Shown: positions 34,031-41,051 of the stretch, in pieces
Layout of the letters: each line of letters starts with the position of its first letter
Numbering within the stretch: position 1 is the stretch's first letter
Assembly (NCBI GenBank): GCA_002727275.1
Contig: PBWO01000034.1
Span: 43,785 to 107,784 of the forward strand
DNA from: Methanobacteriota archaeon
GTDB lineage: Archaea > Thermoplasmatota > Poseidoniia > Poseidoniales > Thalassarchaeaceae
Length of the DNA stretch: 64,000 nucleotides
Reading direction: 5' to 3'
Translations under genes and position numbers: made by a program
The notes under the pieces: generated by a model
What the model was told of the DNA's origin: nothing
The model's input: only the letters and a program-made list of their open reading frames with translations
Databases searched by the model: none

Positions 34031-35083
34031 TCAATCCTCTACGTTGAAGCGCTGATATACTTCGTTTGTAGTCTGAGTCACTCGAATGAATGTAGCACAC
34101 TTGGGCAAATCCTTGATTCTCCTGGCCCCCACATAAGAGCAGGCCGATCTCACCCCTCCAAGTATCGATTGGATAGTGCCTTCTAAGGGTCCTCTGTAGG
34201 GCACCCTGACTTCTTTGCCCTCGGGAGCTCGATGTTTGGCAACCTCGCCATAGTGTGATTCCATCGCCTTAGATGAAGACATCCCGTAGAACGACTTGAA
34301 CATTTTTCCATTCTTGTTCTCGATTAGTTCACCACCAGACTCATCATGCCCTGCAAGCATTCCTCCAAGCATCACGAAGTCTGCTCCGGCGGCGAACGCC
34401 TTTGCAACATCACCTGGGGATGAGCAGCCACCATCTGCCATCACATGACCCAGTAGGCCATGAGCCGCATCTGCACATTCTGAAATGGCTGAGAGTTGAG
34501 GGTACCCGACACCCGCAACCTTCCTAGTCGTGCAAACTGAGCCTGGACCAATTCCTACCTTGACAATATCTGCTCCGGCAAGTATCAGCGCCTCTGTCAT
34601 CTCCCTAGTGGCGACATTCCCTGCAATCAAAATCTTATCAGGGAATTCAGAACGAACTCGCTTGACGAAGTCCAAGAAAACCTCCCTGTAGCCATTGGCA
34701 ACATCTATGCAGATCATCTGGATTCTTTCATCGGTCCCCATCTTACGTTGTAGCAACTCAAAGCTCTCTTCCGTCGAGCCACATGTAACTGCCACATGGC
34801 TTGCATCCACTCCATTCCCCCAGGCCTCAGCACATGCACTGGTAGAGTAGAATTTCTGTAGGCAAGTTAGCATTCCGTGGTCTTGCAGAACTCTGGCTAC
34901 ATCAAATAGGCCAGTAGTATCCATATTGGCAGCCACAATTGGGACTCCCTTCCAAGTGGTGTCGGAATGACGGAAACTGAACTCCCTCTCCAAACTCACA
35001 TCAGATCTAGAAACAAGTGTGCTACGCTTAGGTCTAATCAGTACATCATCAAAAGTAAGCTTCACATCGTGCTCTACATGCAT
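34031..35083 (-). CDS. guaC: GMP reductase
   Basis: A 350-residue member of the IMPDH/GMP reductase family. It lacks a CBS domain, has the catalytic Cys184 in GIGPGSVCTTRK and ends with VPYRGPLEGTIQSILGGVRSACSYVGA, the distinctive GMP reductase block. TFDDVLIRPKRST at the start and MADGGCSSPGDVAKAFAAGADFVMLGG are also conserved. The enzyme converts GMP to IMP with NADPH, balancing purine pools. The length equals the E. coli-type enzyme. Its leader holds a small hairpin, ACTCC/GGAGT at 35096-35111, covering GGAGT before the ATG. It is convergent with archease and lies downstream of the lipoprotein gene on the same strand. Confidence 0.93.
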   Translation of the reverse strand: MHVEHDVKLTFDDVLIRPKRSTLVSRSDVSLEREFSFRHSDTTWKGVPIVAANMDTTGLFDVARVLQDHGMLTCLQKFYSTSACAEAWGNGVDASHVAVTCGSTEESFELLQRKMGTDERIQMICIDVANGYREVFLDFVKRVRSEFPDKILIAGNVATREMTEALILAGADIVKVGIGPGSVCTTRKVAGVGYPQLSAISECADAAHGLLGHVMADGGCSSPGDVAKAFAAGADFVMLGGMLAGHDESGGELIENKNGKMFKSFYGMSSSKAMESHYGEVAKHRAPEGKEVRVPYRGPLEGTIQSILGGVRSACSYVGARRIKDLPKCATFIRVTQTTNEVYQRFNVED

Positions 35084-35133
35084 CAGAACCTTACTACTCC
35101 AACGAAGGAGTGCTTAAGACCATTCTGACTGAT

Positions 35134-37356
35134 TTAGGAAGACTCAGAAGATGTGATTTCGGGACCAGGATTATCCCAATAGAACATCAATTGACGTCCT
35201 CTTTCCTGACTCCATGATGTGAAGTACAGTTTCTCACCGACACTAATGAATCGATTTGGCCAACTGCTGTTATTTCCCGGATTTATGTCGACAACAATCT
35301 CTGTACCAAGATCAGTTCCGTCAGTCCTCCATAATTCAGCTCCAAACTCTCCTCCGTCGTCAGCGATGAAGTAAAGCGCACCATTGTGGACGAGTAGCAG
35401 TTCTTGATGGAAGAAGTCAGGAGTCCAAACAAAGCTACTGTTACTCCCTGGATTGATATCCCTGACCAAGTAGGTTCCTGCAGTAGTTCCATCACTCCTC
35501 CATAATTCCCTTCCATTCTCCTCAGTGTAAGCCATGAAGTATAGCGTGTCATCCATTACTGTAAACCACCCAGGATCGCTGGATCCGTTTGTGTTTATGT
35601 CTTTGATCATGAAAGTTCCAGATTCAGTATTATCTGAAATCCATAACTCCCTGCCGTGTTGTCCGTCATCGGCGCTGAAAATCATATTCTGTCCTAGTTT
35701 GGTGAGCATACTTGGAGAGCTGCTATTATTGGCGCCGGGCCAGATGTCCTTCACCAATCTAGTCGAGAATGCATCTCCTTGGGAATAGTATAGTTCCTGG
35801 CCTACTGAACCACCATCCGCAGATAGGAAAACACCCCCGGAAGCTGATGTTAGGTGGAGAGGATTACTGCCCTCAACCCCTGTCTTGATATCTTTGACAA
35901 GGAATAATCCTCCTCCGAGACCGGACAGACTGTATCGGTAAACCTCACGACCGTATTCATTTGATTCTGCAGTGAACCACAGATTACTTCCTTTCAGAAT
36001 AATATCCCTTGGAGCCGAACCTTGGAAATCTCCACAGCAGTATGTCACTCCTTCGTACTGCCAGCTTTCATCTTCCGGGACAATATTAGCCAACATGAAG
36101 GTCCCACCCAGGGTCCCATCAGAAATCCACAATTCCTCCCCATTCGGAGGATGTGAATCGTCATCTTGACCTCCTATTGCCTCCATCATCGAATAAATCA
36201 CTCTATCGGGATTAAAACCATTAGATGGCAACACAAGAAGTTGAGATGGTCCAGAGAATCCTTGCCTCCATCCATTTTCGCCTCCGTATGCTGAACTCCA
36301 GGATGCCCATTGAGGGATTTGAAAAGTCCCGTCTTCGGTACCGTCACTTACGATTAAGCAGGCACACGATTCTGTGCCCGGCTCACCATCAAAACCAGTT
36401 AAGAAAATCTTGCTGTTTCCTGCAACTATCTCAGGATAGTGGCAACCAAAGGGGAGCCCCCAGCAGTGCACTTGAAGCGACCCTCCATTCTCACATGTTT
36501 GGCCCCCCATTCCATCAGGTCCACATTCCTCTTCCCGTAGATCTTTGACCATGTATGTGCCACCGACTGTGCCATCACTTCGCCATAGCTCCCAACCATG
36601 TACTCCGTCATTACCGGCGAAGTATATGTTGCCACCCATTTCTACGAACAGTGCTGGCCCCCAGTCACGAGCCTCACCAGCTTGTAACTGAGAAACTACT
36701 CCACTATCTCCGGGGCACTCTCCTACTGTGAATTGAACTTCATCATAACTCACTCTTCCATCGTCAGGAGTTCCCGCTCCGGAACCATCATCATATCCTA
36801 TCGCTATTTCCATCCCAGGATTGTCCTCGGGACAACTTTCGATACGATTTCTGATTTCGTAAGCCAAAGAACTCATCGTACTCTCTAAGGCCGTAACTGT
36901 TGCATCGAGTTGGTTAATTTCACTTTCCTTCTGGGAAATCTCTGAGTTGAGAGTCTCAATCTGAGAATCTGCTGCCTCCATCTGTGAAGTAAGGTTGGTA
37001 ATTTCGCCTTCTAGTTGCGCCATCATTCCACTATCTTGCGTCTGATTCAACTGTTCCATCGTCTCAGACAGTTGGTTGGTCAAGTTAGCCTTGTGCCATT
37101 CTGCCGAATCGAGTCTGGCCGAGAGTTCTGTCAAGTCTGCATTACTCTCATCTAGGTCAGTTAGCGCTTCAGAAAGAGTACTCTCGAGTGTGGCTGCATG
37201 GGCGGCTGATTCATCGGCCTGAGCAGTCATATTCGCTAATTCCGATTCAAGTGAAGCAATCCTCTCATCCTTTTCTGAATCAGAATCGCTGCCCGCGCAG
37301 CCAGCGAGTACCGAACTCAACATTAGAAGTGCCATCAATAGGGCAACATTTCTCAT
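35134..37356 (-). CDS. ELWxSDGT-repeat lipoprotein with N-terminal coiled coil
   Basis: A 740-residue protein. A lipobox (LSSVLAGC, Cys20) ends a typical lipoprotein signal peptide, so the mature protein should be lipid-anchored at the outer face. Residues about 25-175 are a coiled coil rich in Glu, Leu and Gln (heptads in TLESTLSEAL and MEAADSQIETLNSEI). The rest has about eight repeats built around GxELWxSDGTxxGTxxVKDI and LYFxADDGxxGxELW, a propeller-like family common in marine prokaryotes with no known function. A TATA-like TTTTAG centred about 24 nt before the ATG suggests a leaderless mRNA. It is transcribed toward guaC. Confidence 0.8.
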   Translation of the reverse strand: MRNVALLMALLMLSSVLAGCAGSDSDSEKDERIASLESELANMTAQADESAAHAATLESTLSEALTDLDESNADLTELSARLDSAEWHKANLTNQLSETMEQLNQTQDSGMMAQLEGEITNLTSQMEAADSQIETLNSEISQKESEINQLDATVTALESTMSSLAYEIRNRIESCPEDNPGMEIAIGYDDGSGAGTPDDGRVSYDEVQFTVGECPGDSGVVSQLQAGEARDWGPALFVEMGGNIYFAGNDGVHGWELWRSDGTVGGTYMVKDLREEECGPDGMGGQTCENGGSLQVHCWGLPFGCHYPEIVAGNSKIFLTGFDGEPGTESCACLIVSDGTEDGTFQIPQWASWSSAYGGENGWRQGFSGPSQLLVLPSNGFNPDRVIYSMMEAIGGQDDDSHPPNGEELWISDGTLGGTFMLANIVPEDESWQYEGVTYCCGDFQGSAPRDIILKGSNLWFTAESNEYGREVYRYSLSGLGGGLFLVKDIKTGVEGSNPLHLTSASGGVFLSADGGSVGQELYYSQGDAFSTRLVKDIWPGANNSSSPSMLTKLGQNMIFSADDGQHGRELWISDNTESGTFMIKDINTNGSSDPGWFTVMDDTLYFMAYTEENGRELWRSDGTTAGTYLVRDINPGSNSSFVWTPDFFHQELLLVHNGALYFIADDGGEFGAELWRTDGTDLGTEIVVDINPGNNSSWPNRFISVGEKLYFTSWSQERGRQLMFYWDNPGPEITSSESS

Positions 37357-37459
37357 GACTCGGCACCTTGCACTTAGGCTAAAAGAAGTTCTCCGCCCAT
37401 CACTTTAGTCGAGCAGCAGCCCATTTCACCAACTAGCCCGCCAATTTGGTTGACAGAAT

Positions 37460-37537
37460 TGGTGCTCGTGCCGGGATTTGAACCCGGGTCGACGGATCGA
37501 GAGTCCGTCATGATGGACCGAACTACACTACACGAGC
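37460..37537 (-). tRNA. tRNA-Glu (anticodon CTC)
   Basis: Minus strand: acceptor GCTCGTG pairs with CACGAGC; the anticodon stem ACGGA/TCCGT encloses CTCTCGA, giving anticodon CTC; the T arm is CCGGG-TTCAAAT-CCCGG. Discriminator A and an encoded CCA (37460-37462) complete it. The D arm is weak (G-T, T-A, G-C), as in other tRNA-Glu genes. Confidence 0.95.
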
Positions 37538-37727
37538 GTGTTCACAGCCACCGCCCTCTGACTTATGAAAACAATGGATAGGTAGCCGTTTTCCCATAAC
37601 TGTTCACTTTCACTTTCAGTATTCGGGACTATTCCCTCGCTTCATATGCGGGAGTCACAACATAGGGCCATGAACGGAACACCGAACACACAAGAGGCAC
37701 TCCTATACAGGAAGCGCCCAAAGCCAT

Positions 37728-37754
37728 GCAGAGTAGTTTCTCTATCTACTCTGC
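37728..37754 (+). promoter_or_regulatory. 9-bp perfect hairpin at predicted transcription start
   Basis: GCAGAGTAG at 37728-37736 pairs with CTACTCTGC at 37746-37754 across a 9-nt loop (TTTCTCTAT). A TATA-like CTATACA at 37703-37709 puts transcription start near 37730, so the hairpin would form the 5' end of an RNA entering the small genes at 37770 and 37945. The rest of the spacer back to the tRNA (37538-37727) shows nothing else recognisable. Confidence 0.45.
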
Positions 37755-37769
37755 GAAAAACGAACACGA

Positions 37770-37952
37770 ATGCAAGTCCGCATCCTAGACCGGAACTCAT
37801 CAGTAACTCCGGAGTGGTATCGAGCACTAAATCCTGGATGCCAATGCCCCCACAGGTTACATCGATCAATGTATCATCTTCTAGTTGGAAGGGGTTGCAA
37901 GACAGAGTTCGAGCCAGTAGGACAACACCAAAGGTGGTGGCCTGATGTCTAG
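37770..37952 (+). CDS. Small Cys/His/Trp-rich protein, unknown (tentative)
   Basis: A 60-residue frame: MQVRILDRNSSVTPEWYRAL, then NPGCQCPHRLHRSMYHLL, then GRGCKTEFEPVGQHQRWWPD. Three Cys and five His suggest a compact zinc-binding fold, but no family is recognised. The stop overlaps the start of the next gene (ATGTCTAG), consistent with translational coupling, and a TATA box plus hairpin lie 40-70 nt in front. There is no clear Shine-Dalgarno. It may be spurious. If so, the spacer between tRNA-Glu and 37945 is about 400 bp and holds only the hairpin. Confidence 0.4.
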   Translation: MQVRILDRNSSVTPEWYRALNPGCQCPHRLHRSMYHLLVGRGCKTEFEPVGQHQRWWPDV

Positions 37953-38199
37953 GACAAGGAGGCTACGAGAAGAGGTCAGAACATATCTGGAAGAGAACGA
38001 TAGTGCGAACACTGTCGAGATATTCGATCACCTGAATGAAAGATTCCGCTGGGGTGCGAACATGAATCAAGTTGGCAACATACTAGCTAAGGACTCCAGA
38101 TTCTCCAAGATTGGTCATGTTCGCGGACGTTTCAGAGGCAGCACCTACACCGTATGCGTCTGGGGCCTGTCTCAGCAAGCCACACAGATTGCGGCCTAA
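37945..38199 (+). CDS. Small winged-helix-like DNA-binding protein
   Basis: An 84-residue basic protein. MSRTRRLREEVRTYLEENDS, then TVEIFDHLNERFRWGANMNQ and VGNILAKDSRFSKIGHVRG follow a helix-helix-helix-wing pattern, like small archaeal winged-helix proteins. The conserved-looking block QVGNILAKDSRFSKIG would be the recognition helix and wing. It starts inside the previous frame's stop codon and ends 40 bp before the lipid prenyltransferase gene. The target is unknown; the fold call is by pattern. Confidence 0.6.
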   Translation: MSRTRRLREEVRTYLEENDSANTVEIFDHLNERFRWGANMNQVGNILAKDSRFSKIGHVRGRFRGSTYTVCVWGLSQQATQIAA

Positions 38200-38239
38200 G
38201 TAGGGAAGAAATCAAGTTCAGACGGCTCCGAGTAGAGTC

Positions 38240-39142
38240 ATGGGTAACGGCACCTTGGGGCCATGGATGACTCTTTTTAGAGCAGGAAACTCCACTACGG
38301 CTGTATTCGGAGTATTTCTAGGCTCTATGCTAGCACTAGGGGAACTGCCTACCGATGAATTAGCTACAATCACAGTTCTACAGGGCATATCTGTATGGTC
38401 TTTCATGTGTTCTTGGAACGCCCTAAATGATTATCTTGATCTAGAAATTGACAATGTGAATCGACCTAGCAGACCATTGCCTTCAGGAGATATCTCAGTA
38501 GATTCCGCTAGAAATGGTATTGCTGCAATGATGGCCGTTTCTATTCTCTCTATTTTGGTTGCAATGAATATTGCAATTGACATCAGTGGAAGTATCGATG
38601 ATTGGTACCCAGCAATTATAATCTGGATCGCAGCACTATTTCTTCTCATCAACTATGAGTCCGCTGGGAACTATAGCCTTCGTCTCAAAGATAGAGGATT
38701 ACCCGGGAATCTGGCAATCAGCCTATCTGTTGGAATGGTCGTTTTATTCGGCGCAGCCGGTGTATTTGAGCCATTTAGTGAAAGAGCCTGGGCCATGTTC
38801 TTTGCCGGTGCACTCTACAACTTTGCCCGTGAAATAATCAAGGACATAGAAGACATGGAAGGAGATGAAGGAAGAAATACATACGCAATGAGAGTGGGCC
38901 CTCAGAAGGCTAGATCGGTAGCATGGATTTTACTAATACTAACTCTATTGTCCATCTTGCTCCCATTCGGAATAGGAATCTTACCGGAAACTCACTTGAT
39001 TTCTGTGATTCCAGCAGTTGTTCTTCTGCTGATGGTTAAACCCAAGTTGATGACAGCAGAGGATAGGGAAGCTCAGATGCTTGTGAAGAGGTCAATGTAT
39101 CTGGCACTAGCCGCCTTCCTAGTCAGTTCTCTAATGAGCTAA
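38240..39142 (+). CDS. UbiA-family prenyltransferase, probable digeranylgeranylglyceryl phosphate synthase
   Basis: A 300-residue membrane protein with eight to nine hydrophobic segments. Two Asp-rich prenyl-diphosphate motifs are present: NDYLDLEIDNVNRPSRPLPSG (N63-D71) and REIIKDIEDMEGDEG (around residue 200). The R-PLPSG and KDIED motifs resemble archaeal DGGGP synthase, which adds the second geranylgeranyl chain to GGGP in ether-lipid synthesis. Another aromatic prenyltransferase (e.g. for menaquinone) cannot be excluded by sequence reading alone. It ends adjacent to the convergent argF stop with no gap. Confidence 0.82.
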   Translation: MGNGTLGPWMTLFRAGNSTTAVFGVFLGSMLALGELPTDELATITVLQGISVWSFMCSWNALNDYLDLEIDNVNRPSRPLPSGDISVDSARNGIAAMMAVSILSILVAMNIAIDISGSIDDWYPAIIIWIAALFLLINYESAGNYSLRLKDRGLPGNLAISLSVGMVVLFGAAGVFEPFSERAWAMFFAGALYNFAREIIKDIEDMEGDEGRNTYAMRVGPQKARSVAWILLILTLLSILLPFGIGILPETHLISVIPAVVLLLMVKPKLMTAEDREAQMLVKRSMYLALAAFLVSSLMS

Positions 39143-40099
39143 TCAGACCAACTCTCTGAAAGTATGCCATGCATCTTCATTGCACATCAGAGTAAGTAGA
39201 GACATCTGGGCCCACATTCGATTCTCAGCCTGATCTAGAACAACGCTATTTGAAGAATCTATGACGCCATCTGTTACCTCTTCACCCCTGTGTGCAGGGA
39301 GGCAGTGCATGAACAAGTAATTCGGGTGTGCATGAGATACTAGTTCCTCATTTACTTGGAAACCATCGAAAGCATCGAACTTGCCTTCCATGTGTTCTTC
39401 TCCCATTGAAACAAAAATGTCCGTGTAGATGACTCCTGCGCCGGCGACTGCTTCGACCGGATCATTAGTTCCAGAGATACTGGAGCCGGTTTTCAAAGCA
39501 ATCTGTTTTGCTCTCTTCATTACTTCCTCATCAGGCTCAAAACCATGAGGAGTGGCGTACTTGACATCCCTTCCTAGGCACACTGATGCCAACAGTAGAT
39601 CGTGGAACACATTGTTGCCGTCTCCAACCCATGAAATGTGGCCACTGACGGAATCACCACGCTCGACAATGGTCATCAAATCGGCAGCCGCCTGACAAGG
39701 ATGATGCAAGTCTGAAAGAGCGTTGATTACAGGGACAGTGGCATACTTCGCCAACTCTTCTGCGTCGGCATGATTGAAGCAACGATATGTGATTCCGTCT
39801 AAGAATCGAGAAAGCACAGCGGCAGTATCTGCAATCGATTCGCTCTTTCCAAGTTGGATGTCGTTTGAAAGTAAAGTAAGTGGCTGACCTCCTAATCTGC
39901 TGACTCCGACCTCAAACGAAACTCTAGTTCTGGTCGAGGGTTTTTCATAAATAGAGCCAATTGACATCCCATCAAGTGGCTTGAAATCTTGAGTTATTTC
40001 ACCTCCATGCTTGAATGCTATGGCCCAGTCAATTATGTCTGCTAGGTCGCCCCCTAGGTCATCTATTGCCATCAAATCTCTTTTCTCATCCTCGCTCAT
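39143..40099 (-). CDS. argF: Ornithine carbamoyltransferase
   Basis: A 318-residue OTCase, which makes citrulline from ornithine and carbamoyl phosphate in arginine synthesis. STRTR (residues 55-59) binds carbamoyl phosphate; NALSDLHHPCQAAADLMTI contains the HPxQ motif; FMHCLPAHRGEEVTDGVID is the ornithine-binding loop. The length is normal. The start overlaps the upstream GPN GTPase gene by 14 bp, so the two are cotranscribed, although their functions appear unrelated. A Shine-Dalgarno-like GAGCGAGGA sits just upstream within the GTPase gene. Confidence 0.95.
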   Translation of the reverse strand: MSEDEKRDLMAIDDLGGDLADIIDWAIAFKHGGEITQDFKPLDGMSIGSIYEKPSTRTRVSFEVGVSRLGGQPLTLLSNDIQLGKSESIADTAAVLSRFLDGITYRCFNHADAEELAKYATVPVINALSDLHHPCQAAADLMTIVERGDSVSGHISWVGDGNNVFHDLLLASVCLGRDVKYATPHGFEPDEEVMKRAKQIALKTGSSISGTNDPVEAVAGAGVIYTDIFVSMGEEHMEGKFDAFDGFQVNEELVSHAHPNYLFMHCLPAHRGEEVTDGVIDSSNSVVLDQAENRMWAQMSLLTLMCNEDAWHTFRELV

Positions 40100-40964
40100 G
40101 TTCTATGTCTCCTGCAAACCCGTCTCGAGAATCGGCCATACCGCCAAAAACAGTCTGAGCGAATGACAAAACATCTGCCAAACCATCTTCATATTCACTA
40201 GAAAGAGGAACTAATCCCGGTTGAATAGACGCGTGCTGCATCATCCTTAGTTGGCCAATAGCAAACTCGGCCCGCTGACTGCCAGATTGTGGATCATGGG
40301 CCTGCTGAGCCGACTCTTCATACAGAGCAGCCTCTAGGATGTCGAGATTATCTCCCCACTCCATGATTCTCTCAAGCACCTCTGGCTCAAGCAAGTCGGA
40401 CTTAGAAAGGAAGTTAGCAGTCGGTAGTCCGAGCCTGAAATGAACGATTGAAGACAATAGCATCTGCGAGACGAATCCACTTGGAGTCTGCGATAACATT
40501 GGGTCAAACAGGAAAATCAGACATGCTCTGCCTTGGCCAATAACATCGACTAGATGACTTGAAGCCTCTCTAAAGGCAAACAACTCTACTTGTCCAGGAG
40601 TATCTACGATTAGCATATCGCACGACAAACCCTCGATGACATCGAACACCTCGTCGGCCTGTGATGCAACTAAGTCGGCCGCAAGGATCTGGGCACCATT
40701 TGGACCAAGGTCGTACTCATCCATCACATCAGATAGGGAAACAAGCTCTCTAACATCAAACTCGGGATCATAGTGTACTCTTTCTGCACCTGGGTCTAGA
40801 TTAATGGCTAGAACATCAACCTCTAGGAACCTCGACCATCGTTGGTATGCGGTGACTAGAGAACTCTTACCAGCTCCCGCAGTACCAACTACGAACAATA
40901 CAGGTGGCGTAGTCCCGTCTTGGCTTCCCACACTCTCGCCCAAGGGCGAGAGAACTTCAACCAT
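40086..40964 (-). CDS. GPN-loop GTPase
   Basis: A 292-residue GPN GTPase from ATG 40964; an earlier in-frame start at 41039 would lie upstream of the TATA box and is rejected. P-loop GTAGAGKSSL (about residues 27-36), the signature GPN in LGPNGAQ, the switch VDTPGQVELF and the base-recognition element SKSDLLE are all visible. In eukaryotes these proteins help assemble RNA polymerases; the archaeal dimeric form is biochemically a GTPase of uncertain role. A TATA-like box is 44 nt upstream, shared symmetrically with the divergent gene at 41052. Confidence 0.9.
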   Translation of the reverse strand: MVEVLSPLGESVGSQDGTTPPVLFVVGTAGAGKSSLVTAYQRWSRFLEVDVLAINLDPGAERVHYDPEFDVRELVSLSDVMDEYDLGPNGAQILAADLVASQADEVFDVIEGLSCDMLIVDTPGQVELFAFREASSHLVDVIGQGRACLIFLFDPMLSQTPSGFVSQMLLSSIVHFRLGLPTANFLSKSDLLEPEVLERIMEWGDNLDILEAALYEESAQQAHDPQSGSQRAEFAIGQLRMMQHASIQPGLVPLSSEYEDGLADVLSFAQTVFGGMADSRDGFAGDIEHERG

Positions 40965-41003
40965 TCGTGAGCGCCATATCAGCTCCGACTTTACACAAGC
41001 AAC

Positions 41004-41012
41004 GGTTATACC
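41004..41012. promoter_or_regulatory. Near-palindromic TATA box between divergent genes
   Basis: GGTTATACC reads GGTATAACC on the other strand. Its centre is 44 bp from ATG 40964 (GPN GTPase, minus) and 44 bp from ATG 41052 (plus), giving predicted leaders of about 18 nt for both. It may be one bidirectional TATA element. Confidence 0.4.
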
Positions 41013-41051
41013 ACTCCAAGTATCGTCGAAGGTCACCAATGGGGCCGAACT

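Noticed and set aside
37642..37869. Minus-strand 75-codon frame in the spacer after tRNA-Glu
   Set aside because: It lacks upstream signals, overlaps the better-supported plus-strand unit, and shows no family likeness.
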